From positions 4,579,223 through 4,643,222 of the forward strand of contig JABTTV010000001.1 in assembly GCA_015075725.1 (NCBI GenBank): 64,000 nucleotides of DNA, given 5' to 3'. The position numbers and the translations under genes are program-made. The stretch is from Anaerolineales bacterium. Its GTDB lineage: Bacteria > Chloroflexota > Anaerolineae > Anaerolineales > Villigracilaceae. The notes below the pieces were generated by a model. That model saw only the letters and a program-made list of their open reading frames with translations, made no database searches and was not told the DNA's origin. Below are positions 33,424 through 42,809 of the stretch, in pieces. Each line of letters starts with the position of its first letter. The first letter of the stretch is position 1.

Positions 33424-34911
33424 CTATGCCGGGAGTTTTTCCAGGATGCCGATGGCGTTCTCGATCCGCCGCAGGCAGACATCCCGCCCGATGACCTCCA
33501 TGCTTTCAAACAAGGGCGGGCTGACCTTTTGACCAGTCACTGCGACTCGCAGAATGCCGAAAACCTGATTGGCGCTGAATCCGCTCTCTTCGACATATGC
33601 CCGCAGGGACGGTTCGCATCGTTCGTGACTGATGTCTGGTTGCGCTCCCAAAATTTGATACGCCCTTCGAGCGATCTCTGCTGATTGTTTCGCGTCCAAT
33701 CCCTTTGCAATGAGGTCTTCGTGGTTGGGAGTCACTTCGTCCTTGAAAAAGAATGCGCCAAATGAAATGCAATCGTCCAGGGTGGTGAGACGCTCGCGGA
33801 TGAGTGGAATTATCTTTAGCAGCACATCCTCTTTGACATTGAGTCCTTCACGGGTAAAGTAAGGTTTGAGGCAGGCTGCCAGGTCTTCGATCGTCAGGAG
33901 GCGGATGTGAGTCGCATTGAAGTGATCCAGTTTTTGGAAATTAATCGCGGCAGGAGAGGGGGTCAACGAGTCGATGGTGAAGCGGTCGATCATCTGCTCA
34001 ACGGTCATCACGTCATCTTCGGCGACGCCCCACCCCATGAGCGCAGACCAATTCAAAACACCTTCGGGGGTAAAGCCAAGGTCTTGCATGTCCTTGATGA
34101 AGATGGAATAGCCGTCTTTCATAGCCTCTGCCGCCTCACGCTTGGACATTTTGCCCTTACCGCTCGGTTTCAAGAAAACGGAAAGGTGAATCCAGACAGG
34201 CTCCTCCCACCCGAATGCGCGGACGATGTTTACATGAAGCGGAAAAGTTCCCAGCCATTCCGAACCGCGCATGACGTGCGTGATCTGCATTTCATGGTCA
34301 TCAACAATCGCGGCAAGATGATAGGTCGGCAATCCATCGGTCTTGAGGATGACTTGATCGTTCAATTGTTTGTTTTCGGTGGTGATATCTCCGCGGAGGT
34401 GGTCATGCGCAACAGTCGCACCTTCATGCGGGATTTTGAAACGAACGGTGTGGGCTTCGCCGCTGGCAACACGTTTGGCTGCCTCCTCAGGTGGAATGAC
34501 GCGGCAGGTGCCGTCGTAGCGGGGATTTTCCTTTCGTCTCATTTGTTCCTGGCGGACTTTTTCAAGCCGCTCAGGTGTGCAGAAACAAGGGTAGGCATGT
34601 CCTTTATCCACGAGAATTCTGGCGTGCGCCTGATAAATATCGCGCCGCTCCGTTTGACGGTATGGACCGAACGGACCGCCAATATCTGGACCTTCATCAT
34701 ATTGCAATCCAAGCCAGCGCAAGCCGTCCATAATCTCCTGCTCGGCGCCGGGCACGGTGCGTTTCAGGTCCGTATCCTCAATGCGAAGGACAAACTGACC
34801 GCCGGTCTTTTTGGCAAGCAGATAATCATACAATGCGACTCGTGCCGTGCCGAGATGCATGTGACCTGTCGGCGAAGGCGCGATACGGGTGCGGGCGGGT
34901 TCGATGGACAA
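33424..34911 (-). CDS. gltX: Glutamyl-tRNA synthetase
   Basis: 495 aa. Class I synthetase: APSPTGHMHLGTARVALYDYLL with the HIGH-equivalent HLGT, RIEDTD, and GKMSKREAAEAM for KMSKS, then the alpha-helical C-terminal anticodon domain. Zn-like CFCTPE with downstream Cys in YDGTCR. With glnS in the same window it probably charges only tRNA-Glu. Lies 52 bp after rodA. Confidence 0.96.
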   Translation of the reverse strand: MSIEPARTRIAPSPTGHMHLGTARVALYDYLLAKKTGGQFVLRIEDTDLKRTVPGAEQEIMDGLRWLGLQYDEGPDIGGPFGPYRQTERRDIYQAHARILVDKGHAYPCFCTPERLEKVRQEQMRRKENPRYDGTCRVIPPEEAAKRVASGEAHTVRFKIPHEGATVAHDHLRGDITTENKQLNDQVILKTDGLPTYHLAAIVDDHEMQITHVMRGSEWLGTFPLHVNIVRAFGWEEPVWIHLSVFLKPSGKGKMSKREAAEAMKDGYSIFIKDMQDLGFTPEGVLNWSALMGWGVAEDDVMTVEQMIDRFTIDSLTPSPAAINFQKLDHFNATHIRLLTIEDLAACLKPYFTREGLNVKEDVLLKIIPLIRERLTTLDDCISFGAFFFKDEVTPNHEDLIAKGLDAKQSAEIARRAYQILGAQPDISHERCEPSLRAYVEESGFSANQVFGILRVAVTGQKVSPPLFESMEVIGRDVCLRRIENAIGILEKLPA

Positions 34912-34963
34912 AGATGCGACTCCTGATCGTCGATGGACAGCAACCCATCGTCTCTGGACTTTT

Positions 34964-36091
34964 TTAGAATTCTAGCTCTTTCTGGCGCATGACGACGGAT
35001 TGTACCAAACCGATGCCGATCATGAGCGCGGTGAGGCCGCTGCCGCCATAACTGATGAAAGGCAGGGGCAGCCCGGAAACAGGCAACAGATTCAAATTCA
35101 TGCCGATATTCACCGCCCCCTGGAAAAAGATCAATGTAGCCACACCGATGGCCAGCATGGCGCCCGATACATCCCTTGCCTTTTGCGCCGCGCGGATGCA
35201 GCGCCAGACAACCAGTCCAAGCGTGATAATGATCAGCAACCCACCCGCCATGCCGAACTCTTCAGAGGCTGCCGCAAAAATAAAATCGGTGTGACGGACC
35301 TTCAAGAAACGGAGCTGGGTTTGCGATCCATAACCATATCCCTGACCGGACACCCCCCCCGACCCGACCGCAATTAACGCCTGTTGAACGTTGTAACGAT
35401 TCCCGAAGGTGTCGTTTGGATTTGGCACGACGAAATTGACAATGCGTTCCTGCTGGTAAGCCTGCATGCCGGGGATCTGGACTCCCAGGACCGAAAGGGT
35501 TATCACAGTTCCCAACAACAGAAAACCCAGCAAGGCGGCAATCACCACCTGTCTGACCTGAATTCCATTGACCCAGAGCATGACCGCAAGGATCACAGAC
35601 AACACCATGACGTTGCTCAGGTTGGGCTGCAGGAGAATCAAACCGATGATCCAGATCGCGCGAAAAAACGCGCCCGCCATCCAACGCAAATCGCGAGGTT
35701 GATCGCGTGTGACTTCGAAGTACCGCGCCAAGACAATAAGAGCGACGATCTTCGCGAATTCAGTAGGCTGAAGGAACAATACCCCCACCTGGAACCAGCG
35801 CTGCGCGCCAAACGCCTCCTGCCCAAAACCAGTGAGCGTGAGGAGAAAACCGATGATGACAAGGTGGATCGGCCGGTAGAGCGAGATCCAATAGCGATAG
35901 TCGATGGAGGCGAGCAGGAAGATCAACACCACGCCCAAAATGGCGAAATATACCTGGCGTGAAATGAGCGGCTGAAGGACTTCATTCCCCGCGATCGCCG
36001 AGCGAATCATCACGGTGCCAAAGGCGGAAGCCAGCACCACCGCGCCTAAAAGCAGAAAATCGAAATTTCTCCAGGAGAGTCCACGTTCCAT
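34964..36091 (-). CDS. rodA: RodA, SEDS-family peptidoglycan glycosyltransferase
   Basis: 375 aa, about ten TM helices. Polymerises lipid II during elongation together with PBP2. Signatures: GAQRWFQVGVLFLQPTEFAK near the middle and the C-terminal LPLPFISYGGSGLTALMIGIGLVQS. The partner transpeptidase (pbp2) lies in the same gene block, 1.9 kb upstream. Confidence 0.95.
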   Translation of the reverse strand: MERGLSWRNFDFLLLGAVVLASAFGTVMIRSAIAGNEVLQPLISRQVYFAILGVVLIFLLASIDYRYWISLYRPIHLVIIGFLLTLTGFGQEAFGAQRWFQVGVLFLQPTEFAKIVALIVLARYFEVTRDQPRDLRWMAGAFFRAIWIIGLILLQPNLSNVMVLSVILAVMLWVNGIQVRQVVIAALLGFLLLGTVITLSVLGVQIPGMQAYQQERIVNFVVPNPNDTFGNRYNVQQALIAVGSGGVSGQGYGYGSQTQLRFLKVRHTDFIFAAASEEFGMAGGLLIIITLGLVVWRCIRAAQKARDVSGAMLAIGVATLIFFQGAVNIGMNLNLLPVSGLPLPFISYGGSGLTALMIGIGLVQSVVMRQKELEF

Positions 36092-36151
36092 GATAAAAAC
36101 ATGAATGCACCCGATATCTCACAGGTTCATCCATGTCCGTGTTCTGAAGGA

Positions 36152-36403
36152 TCAACCTGTGCGATGACGCGACGAACTTTTTAAGGGGATATCAGCGACC
36201 AAACGCTGTTCACGTCCGTCCCGTTCCAATTCGATGCGAACAGCTTCAGGGTCGATCTCGATATATTGCGAGATTGCCTTGAGCAGATCGTCCTTTAACG
36301 ATTCCAATTGACCGGGAGTCAGGTCGGTGCGGTCATGCACAAGAACCAATTGCAGACGTTCCTTGGCGCTTGCCGCGCTTCGTTTGCGGGTGAAAAATTT
36401 CAT
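36152..36403 (-). CDS. minE: Cell division topological factor MinE
   Basis: 83 aa. Typical MinE: N-terminal MKFFTRKRSAASAKERLQLV with the MinD-activating segment (AKERLQLVLVHDR) and a C-terminal topological domain (IEIDPEAVRIELERDG). The start codon is 1 nt beyond the minD stop. Together with MinC and MinD it places the division site. MinE implies the oscillating or gradient-type Min system rather than DivIVA. Confidence 0.93.
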   Translation of the reverse strand: MKFFTRKRSAASAKERLQLVLVHDRTDLTPGQLESLKDDLLKAISQYIEIDPEAVRIELERDGREQRLVADIPLKSSSRHRTG

Positions 36404-36404
36404 T

Positions 36405-37202
36405 TCACTTCCTTCCCGCCAGGCGTTGAATGGCGTTCCATAACCCGCTTTGCGGAGCGAGGTCGAGGAAAGGCACATCCTCTCCTTGCAGGCGTTTGGC
36501 AATATTCCGGAATGCCGTCCCGGCCCTGCTCTTCCCGTCGGTGACGACAGGCGCACCCCTGTTCGAGCCGATGATCACAGTCTCATCCTCAGGCACGATG
36601 CCAATCAGGCGAATCCCCAACAGGTCGAGCACATCCTCTGCCGAGAGCATGTCGTTATTCTTGACAAGTGTTGGATTGAGCCGGTTGATGATCAGGGACG
36701 GGTTGCCTTTCTCCTCTGCTTCGAGGATTCCCACCACCCGATCCGCATCGCGCACCGCGCTGACCTCGGGATTCGTCACCACGATGACGCTGTCAGCTGC
36801 GGCTATCGCGTTTCGGAATCCGCGTTCGATGCCCGCAGGCGAATCGATGATCACGAAGTCGGCATCTGCTCTTAGGTCTTTACAGATGCGCACCATATCC
36901 GATGGGGAAACTGCGTTCTTGTCCCGGGTTTGCGCAGCTGGCAAAAGATACATTTCGGGATAATGCTTATCCCGGATCATCGCCTGCTTAAGTTTGCAGC
37001 GCCCCTCGATCACATCCACAATATCGTACACGATGCGGTTTTCGAGCCCCATCACCACATCAAGGTTGCGCAAACCGATATCGCCGTCGATACAAACAAC
37101 GCGTTTACCGTCCATGGCGAGCGCCGTGGCGAGGTTGGCGACCGCGGTGGTCTTACCCACGCCGCCCTTGCCGGAAGTAATCGTAAATACTTGAGCGGTC
37201 AT
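36405..37202 (-). CDS. minD: Septum-site determining ATPase MinD
   Basis: 265 aa from the Met at 37202 (AGGAAA upstream); deviant Walker A SGKGGVGKTT, switch I/II motifs (CIDGDIGLRNLDVVMGLENR; DFVIIDSPAGIERG), and a C-terminal amphipathic tail (FRNIAKRLQG...). A longer reading from 37262 overlaps minC and is not preferred. The start is within 2 nt of the minC stop. Confidence 0.96.
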   Translation of the reverse strand: MTAQVFTITSGKGGVGKTTAVANLATALAMDGKRVVCIDGDIGLRNLDVVMGLENRIVYDIVDVIEGRCKLKQAMIRDKHYPEMYLLPAAQTRDKNAVSPSDMVRICKDLRADADFVIIDSPAGIERGFRNAIAAADSVIVVTNPEVSAVRDADRVVGILEAEEKGNPSLIINRLNPTLVKNNDMLSAEDVLDLLGIRLIGIVPEDETVIIGSNRGAPVVTDGKSRAGTAFRNIAKRLQGEDVPFLDLAPQSGLWNAIQRLAGRK

Positions 37203-37203
37203 A

Positions 37204-37914
37204 TCATTTCCTAGTTGTGGTTTCGCCGGGCGACCAGAGTTCGGCTTGCAGTTTGCCTTCATGGTTGATACTTGCGACCTCGGGTCTCGGGTCCTTCTGC
37301 GGCTTCAGCATGGCAGACACTTCGTCTGCGATGCGCAATTGGTTGGCAGAGAGATCAAGCGCGCAGATGAATGCTTCGCGGTTGCCTTTTGCCCCGGCAT
37401 GGATCACGCCTCGCACCCGTCCCCAAACGATGACGTTCCCTTCTGCGATGATCTCCGCGCCGGGGTTGACATCACCGTAAACTACGACATGTCCGGGGTA
37501 TTCGATTCGTGTGCCAGATCGGACGGTTTTCGCAACAAAGAGCGCAGAATCCTCGGGGATGGATTCAAGGACATGCCTGGCTTCTTCGGGTCTCGGTTTG
37601 GAAATTCGCGTGGCAAGGCCAAGCAATTGGGCGGTGGTTTCCGTCGTGGGCGATTCGCTGACAACCGCCCAGAGAGTGATGTTACGTTCCGAAAGCCAGT
37701 CTCTCAGGTCCACAAGGTCATTCACTTTCAGAACCTGCGACCCGACATCCATGGCAAGCCTCGCCCCCTGGAAGAATGTGGAGCGCTCGGTGATCTGAAG
37801 CATGAGCGCGTCACGCTGATCGCCCCAGTCAGCATCCGCAAAAGTCGCCAACAGGCCGTCGCGGATTCCCTTGATCTGTACGATAGAAGAAGTCGATTCC
37901 ATAAATGCGTTCAT
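37204..37914 (-). CDS. minC: Septum-site determining inhibitor MinC
   Basis: 236 aa. N-terminal FtsZ-binding domain, variable linker, and C-terminal right-handed beta-helix (GTRIEYPGHVVVYGDVNPGAEI, VIVWGRVRGVIHAGAKG) that binds MinD. An alternative start is the Met at residue 5. Part of the minC-minD-minE unit placed directly after pbp2. Confidence 0.93.
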   Translation of the reverse strand: MNAFMESTSSIVQIKGIRDGLLATFADADWGDQRDALMLQITERSTFFQGARLAMDVGSQVLKVNDLVDLRDWLSERNITLWAVVSESPTTETTAQLLGLATRISKPRPEEARHVLESIPEDSALFVAKTVRSGTRIEYPGHVVVYGDVNPGAEIIAEGNVIVWGRVRGVIHAGAKGNREAFICALDLSANQLRIADEVSAMLKPQKDPRPEVASINHEGKLQAELWSPGETTTRK

Positions 37915-37956
37915 TCAGGCATTGATGGGCAATTATACCTGATGAAATTATGGAAA

Positions 37957-40143
37957 TTACGGCGGCGGCGCGCCTTGCGCGATATCCAATGCCTTGATTT
38001 CGAAATATGCTTTGATGACACGTGCGACCATGGGGCCTGCGACGCTCGCTCCCTCTCCCCCATTGTAGGCGAAAGCGATCACTGCAATTTCCGGATCCTC
38101 GAAGGGAGCGTAGGCCACCGTCCACGAATGTGTGGGCCAGGCGCCGAATTGGCAGCGGTCCGCTGCGCGGGCGACGTCATCGCAATACTCCGCCGTCCCC
38201 GTCTTTCCCGCCACTGCAATGGGGAAATCCGTGAAAAGATCGCTCAGGGTGCCGAAGGTGGTATCGGTTACTGTCCGTCTCGTACCCGCACGGACAGCCT
38301 GGACCGTTTCAGGCTCGACTATCTTGAAATCATCCGTCAACGTGCAATACGGACCGTCGCATGAATATTCCTGAATCAGGGGTTCAACGGTAATATCCCA
38401 TTTCATGTTGGGCGTGAAGGGAGATATTTGATAACTGCCCGGCGTTTCGAATTCGGTGGCGGTAAAGTCCTGCGGATTGAACCACACTTCTACAACATTG
38501 CCATCGCCGTCCGTCACCTGCCGGACGATGGTAGGCTGCATTACCTTGCCGTTGTTGGCAATCGTCGCACCTGACATCAGGACCTGTAATGGCGTAGCCA
38601 GCACATATCCCTGACCGACGCTGGCAATATAGGTGTCACCCGTCGACCAGTTCTCACCGGTGTTGATGCGCTTCCACTGCGGGTCGGGAATCAACCCATC
38701 CTGTTCACCCGGTAACTGAATACCCGAAGCGGCATCATACCCGATGGCACGTGCGTATTGTTGAAGGCGTTCGATCCCCAATCCTTGCGGGATTTCGTTC
38801 TCGAATCCGCCGCCCAATTTGTAGAAACAAACATTGCTCGAGTAAGCGATACATTGCAGAAAGGTCAATGGACCGAAACCTTCAGGACGCTGATCGAAAA
38901 TATAATCGACAAATGGGCGGGTGTTGCGATCCGTGCAGGGATCGTTCGGGTTGAACCGCTCACACAAAAGCAACTGGCCCGGCGCCTGGACGATATCATC
39001 CAGATCGACAACACCTTCGTTGAATGCGCCAGTGGCTGTCGATAGTTTAAAGGTCGAGCCAGGCGGATACTCAGCCGATATGGCATTGTTCAACAGGGGT
39101 TTGCGCGGGTCCTGACTCAGTTGTTCATAGTAATACGCAGGAATGAAGCGGCTTAACCGGTTATTTTCATACGTAGGATAGGAAACCATCGCAAGGATCT
39201 CGCCTGTCTTCGGATTGATGGCGATGATCACTCCACTTGAAATACGCACACGTCCAAAATATGTATTCCAAAACCGAATTTCCTCTTCCAATGTTGCCTG
39301 TGCAGCCGCCTGCAACCGCGTGTCGATGGTCAGATAAACATTGTGTCCCGGCACAGGCGCGATGGGCGGTTCGAGGTTCCGAATCTCCTGCCCGGCGACA
39401 TCCACCTGGACGACGCGCAAACCATTTCTGCCAGCCAGAATATCCTGCAGTGAAGTTTCCACGCCTGCATACCCGATCTTGTCGCGGTTGGGGATGAATC
39501 CCTTCGCGCGCAATTCCTCCTCTTGAGAAGCGGGGATCGGACCCAAAAAGCCAATGACATGCGAGGTCAAAGATCCGGTCGGGTAATCGCGGATCGGCTC
39601 GATCTCCACGCTCACACCGGGCCAGTCCACTTTTTTCTCCTCAACAATACGGGCGACCTCCTCGGACACATTACATTGAATCTTCACGGGGCTGTATGGT
39701 GCAAGAGTATCCTGCAATGCAACCAGCTGGGAAATACCCGGTCCGGGCACACAGGGAGCAAAAAGTTTTGCCTCTTCCAACGATTCGTCGGTTACCGGTC
39801 CGCCCACCGGGACGTCCACAAGTTCGGAAAGTTCCCGATAGATTCGCTGGATATCCGAGTCGTCCACCGGCAGGTTGGCGGGAGTCACAACCACGTTATA
39901 GGATGCGACGTTTCGCGCCAATATATATCCGTTGCGGTCGTAAATGATCCCGCGCGCGGCAGGGATGCTGACCTCGGTGGTGTAATTGTCCACTGCGCGG
40001 GTATGATACAGATCGCTGTTGAATAGCTGCAGGTTGATCAGACGCAGAATGAACCCCGTCAGGGTGATTCCAACCACGAAATAGATCACCCCGAGACGCC
40101 ACGCCTCGAATCGGACTGGTCTTGATTCTGAACCGGTGCTCAT
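37957..40143 (-). CDS. mrdA: Penicillin-binding protein 2 (elongation transpeptidase)
   Basis: 728 aa from the ATG at 40143, which overlaps the mreD stop (ATGA) and has GAGGAG upstream. The in-frame extension to 40485 lies inside mreD and is rejected. One N-terminal TM helix, PBP dimer/pedestal domain, then transpeptidase: SxxK in PPGSTFKLS (active Ser), SxN in AYSSNVCFYK, KTG in VAGKTGTAEYC. Cross-links peptidoglycan with RodA and MreBCD. Four Cys pairs in loops are unusual (for example LLLCERFNPNDPCTD and EYSCDGPYCT) and may form extracellular disulfides. Confidence 0.95.
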   Translation of the reverse strand: MSTGSESRPVRFEAWRLGVIYFVVGITLTGFILRLINLQLFNSDLYHTRAVDNYTTEVSIPAARGIIYDRNGYILARNVASYNVVVTPANLPVDDSDIQRIYRELSELVDVPVGGPVTDESLEEAKLFAPCVPGPGISQLVALQDTLAPYSPVKIQCNVSEEVARIVEEKKVDWPGVSVEIEPIRDYPTGSLTSHVIGFLGPIPASQEEELRAKGFIPNRDKIGYAGVETSLQDILAGRNGLRVVQVDVAGQEIRNLEPPIAPVPGHNVYLTIDTRLQAAAQATLEEEIRFWNTYFGRVRISSGVIIAINPKTGEILAMVSYPTYENNRLSRFIPAYYYEQLSQDPRKPLLNNAISAEYPPGSTFKLSTATGAFNEGVVDLDDIVQAPGQLLLCERFNPNDPCTDRNTRPFVDYIFDQRPEGFGPLTFLQCIAYSSNVCFYKLGGGFENEIPQGLGIERLQQYARAIGYDAASGIQLPGEQDGLIPDPQWKRINTGENWSTGDTYIASVGQGYVLATPLQVLMSGATIANNGKVMQPTIVRQVTDGDGNVVEVWFNPQDFTATEFETPGSYQISPFTPNMKWDITVEPLIQEYSCDGPYCTLTDDFKIVEPETVQAVRAGTRRTVTDTTFGTLSDLFTDFPIAVAGKTGTAEYCDDVARAADRCQFGAWPTHSWTVAYAPFEDPEIAVIAFAYNGGEGASVAGPMVARVIKAYFEIKALDIAQGAPPP

Positions 40144-40640
40144 GCAAACTCCTCGACCGGGTATACCCAATGCGACACGTCGCGCATGAACGGATATATC
40201 GGGATGCACAATAGCATATTCAACAACAAACTTGGCAGGGTTACAAGACCTGCGACGTCTCCGAACGAGAAAGTTGTCCCCAAAAAACGAAGGATGATAA
40301 AAGAGAGTAGATGAAAGAACAGGGTGCCCAGAAATACAACACTGAACATTGCAAGCAGCGGCGCCTGCCACACTCTGCGCTGAAGGATTCGCGCAACGAA
40401 TAAGACTCCGAAATACCCCAATACCATAACAGGAAGCGGCAGGCTGGAGATGAATCCAAGGAAGAGACAGGCAACCGCGCCCCAATGCCAGGCAGATTCG
40501 ACTCTTTCCTGTAACGCCCAGGCGGCAAGAAGCACGAGCGGCAGGTCGGCATATCCATTGAGCAGCCGGATCTGACTGACAATGGAGGATTGGAGAATCA
40601 CAGCCAGCCCCAACAAAGGGAATGCAATTAGATTTCGCAT
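40140..40640 (-). CDS. mreD: Rod shape-determining protein MreD
   Basis: 166 aa, five to six TM helices, beginning MRNLIAFPLLGLAVILQSS. Start at 40640, 7 nt after the mreC stop; the longer frame to 40811 overlaps mreC. The sequence diverges widely in this family, so the call rests on size, topology and its place between mreC and pbp2. Confidence 0.88.
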   Translation of the reverse strand: MRNLIAFPLLGLAVILQSSIVSQIRLLNGYADLPLVLLAAWALQERVESAWHWGAVACLFLGFISSLPLPVMVLGYFGVLFVARILQRRVWQAPLLAMFSVVFLGTLFFHLLSFIILRFLGTTFSFGDVAGLVTLPSLLLNMLLCIPIYPFMRDVSHWVYPVEEFA

Positions 40641-40647
40641 GGAAGGA

Positions 40648-41490
40648 TCAAGGAATAGGAGTGGTCGCCGGTTCGAGGGGCGCAATATCCACCGGGCGGA
40701 AATTGGTGATGACCAACACGATCTCGAGGCGGGAAAAATCCACGGCAGGCTGAACCGTCGCCTGTTGGAACAACTCAAATTCCAGGGCACGAACCGTGAC
40801 GACCTGCCCAATGATAAGATCCGCGGGATAGCCGCCGCCCAATCCGGAGGTCAAAATCAGGTCCCCCGCCTCAACCGTGACATTTTGAGAGATCAAATCG
40901 AGCAAAATATCACCGGTGACCGAACCGTACAAAACTGCGCTCGTATCGGCGTTCTGTAGATACACGTTGACCGATGATGCCGGGTCGGTGACGAGTTGAA
41001 CACGGGCGGCGTCGGCAATGACTGCATCGATACGGCCGACCAGGCCTTGATTCGTCACCACCGGCATGCCGCGGCGGATATCATCGTTGGAACCGCGGTT
41101 GATGATGATGTAATGAAGGAAAGGGCTCGGGTCGCGGCCAATTACGGATGCAGCTTTATACGTGCTTTCGGGATTGGAGCGGGAAAAATCCACGAGCGCG
41201 GCGAGGATCTCCGTTTCGTTCACGCGCTGCTGAAGTTCGATCAATTGCGCCTGTAATTGAGAGACCTGCGCTTCCAGTTCGGCATTGCGCTGTCGCAAAG
41301 TGACGATATCGCGCGGGGCGGTGACAAAATCCTGAAAACCGGTAAATCGTCCGGCGATCCAGGTTTGAATATTGATCAGGGTTGCTGTAAATCCGCGCGA
41401 AGCCGAACCAAGCACGCCGCTAAAGGCAAGCACAAGGATTCCGCCCACGACCAGAAAGATAATGGTTGTTTGTAAGGAACGGGAATTCAT
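40648..41490 (-). CDS. mreC: Rod shape-determining protein MreC
   Basis: 280 aa. N-terminal TM helix (about 8-27), coiled coil (LRQRNAELEAQVSQLQAQLIE..., about 65-95), then two beta-barrel domains with VIGRDPSPFLHYIIINRGSNDD and GLVGRIDAVIADAARV, typical of MreC. Links MreB inside to PBP2 outside. Confidence 0.95.
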   Translation of the reverse strand: MNSRSLQTTIIFLVVGGILVLAFSGVLGSASRGFTATLINIQTWIAGRFTGFQDFVTAPRDIVTLRQRNAELEAQVSQLQAQLIELQQRVNETEILAALVDFSRSNPESTYKAASVIGRDPSPFLHYIIINRGSNDDIRRGMPVVTNQGLVGRIDAVIADAARVQLVTDPASSVNVYLQNADTSAVLYGSVTGDILLDLISQNVTVEAGDLILTSGLGGGYPADLIIGQVVTVRALEFELFQQATVQPAVDFSRLEIVLVITNFRPVDIAPLEPATTPIP

Positions 41491-41602
41491 TCGAAATTAC
41501 AGTCCAACACGCATCGATATGCTTCGTCCTGAGATTGCACGATGCTGAAAGAATACCATATTAAAATCTTTTTCGATGAGGGGAAAATGAAAAATAACCG
41601 GC

Positions 41603-42670
41603 TCAAATATGCCGCGTACTGCCGCGTTCCAGGCCGATCAGGTACCGGCTGAGACTTTCCAGGTCTTCGAAAATCATTGCCGCGCCACGCGCCACACATG
41701 TCAACGGATCCTCCGCCACCCAGACTCGCAATTTCAACTCGTCGGTGAGCCGGTCTGCCAGCCCCTGAAGAAGTGAGCCGCCTCCCGCCAGACAAATCCC
41801 AATATCCATCAGGTCCGATACGATCTCTGGCGGGATCTCATCGAGCGCATCACGCACGGTATCGATGATGACCTGGACGGATCCCGAAAGCGCTTCACGA
41901 ATTTCAACCGATGATACTTCGACGGTTTCAGGCAGGCCGGTCACAAGGTTTCGCCCGCGAACCTCCATGGTTTTTTCGGGCTGCAAGGGATAGGCGGAAC
42001 CGATCTGCCATTTGATCTGCTCCGCAATGCCCGTGCCGATCAGCAGGTTGTATTTATTGCGCAGATATTGCAGGATATCCTGGTCCATCTCGTCGCCTGC
42101 GACGCGCAAAGACCTTGAAGCCACCACCCCACCGATGGACATGACAGCCACTTCGGTTGTACCGCCTCCGATATCCACCACCATCGATCCGCGGACTTCT
42201 CCAATGGGAAGACCGGCTCCGATCGCAGACGCAATGGGTTCTTCGATCAACAAGGCTTGTCTTGCGCCGGATGCCATGACCGCATCGTATACCGCTCGTT
42301 TTTCCACTTCGGTCACACCGGTGGGCAGCCCAATGATCACTCGCGGGCGCGGCAGCGGGACCACGCTTTGTTCATGCACTTTTCCGATGAAATATTCCAA
42401 CATCACACGGGTGACATCGAATTCGGCAATGACCCCGTCCCGAATGGGACGCACGACCACGACATTTGCTGGCGTACGACCGACCATCTCTTTGGCTTCC
42501 AGCCCGATTGCGAGCGGCTGGCGCAATTTCTTATCCACCGTCACCCAGGATGGTTCGTTGATTACAATGCCCTTCCCGCGGACATGTACAAGCGTATTTG
42601 CGGTGCCAAGATCGATGGCGATATCGAGTGAAAAGAGGCCTAACAGCCAATTGATGGGGTTGAAGGCCAA
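41603..42670 (-). CDS. mreB: Rod shape-determining actin homologue MreB
   Basis: 355 aa. Actin-fold motifs: phosphate 1 DIAIDLGTANTLVHVRGKG, phosphate 2 VVDIGGGTTEVAVMS, adenosine motif LAGGGSLLQGL. N-terminal hydrophobic segment (MAFNPINWLLGLF) for membrane contact. First gene of a run mreB-mreC-mreD-pbp2-minC-minD-minE-rodA; 112 bp separate it from mreC. The run merges elongation and division-site genes. Confidence 0.97.
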   Translation of the reverse strand: MAFNPINWLLGLFSLDIAIDLGTANTLVHVRGKGIVINEPSWVTVDKKLRQPLAIGLEAKEMVGRTPANVVVVRPIRDGVIAEFDVTRVMLEYFIGKVHEQSVVPLPRPRVIIGLPTGVTEVEKRAVYDAVMASGARQALLIEEPIASAIGAGLPIGEVRGSMVVDIGGGTTEVAVMSIGGVVASRSLRVAGDEMDQDILQYLRNKYNLLIGTGIAEQIKWQIGSAYPLQPEKTMEVRGRNLVTGLPETVEVSSVEIREALSGSVQVIIDTVRDALDEIPPEIVSDLMDIGICLAGGGSLLQGLADRLTDELKLRVWVAEDPLTCVARGAAMIFEDLESLSRYLIGLERGSTRHI

Positions 42671-42809
42671 AATCGGCTCCTATGATACGGGGATGGGTTC
42701 GGGTGGAACTTTCGAGGAATTATACCATGAGGGGGAATCTTAGATTTTTTCAGCCAGCCTCCATTAACACGGTAGAATCGGGAAATAATTTTTGTAATCG
42801 GAGGAAGCC

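Noticed and set aside
32560-33684. 374-codon plus-strand frame across the membrane-protein gene and gltX
   Set aside because: Spans two convincing minus-strand genes and has no recognisable domain or ribosome-binding site.
37246-38364. 372-codon plus-strand frame opposite minC and pbp2
   Set aside because: Antisense shadow of conserved genes.
40144-40485. N-terminal extension of PBP2 to 40485
   Set aside because: Lies wholly within mreD and lacks an RBS; the ATG at 40143 overlaps the mreD stop and has GAGGAG.
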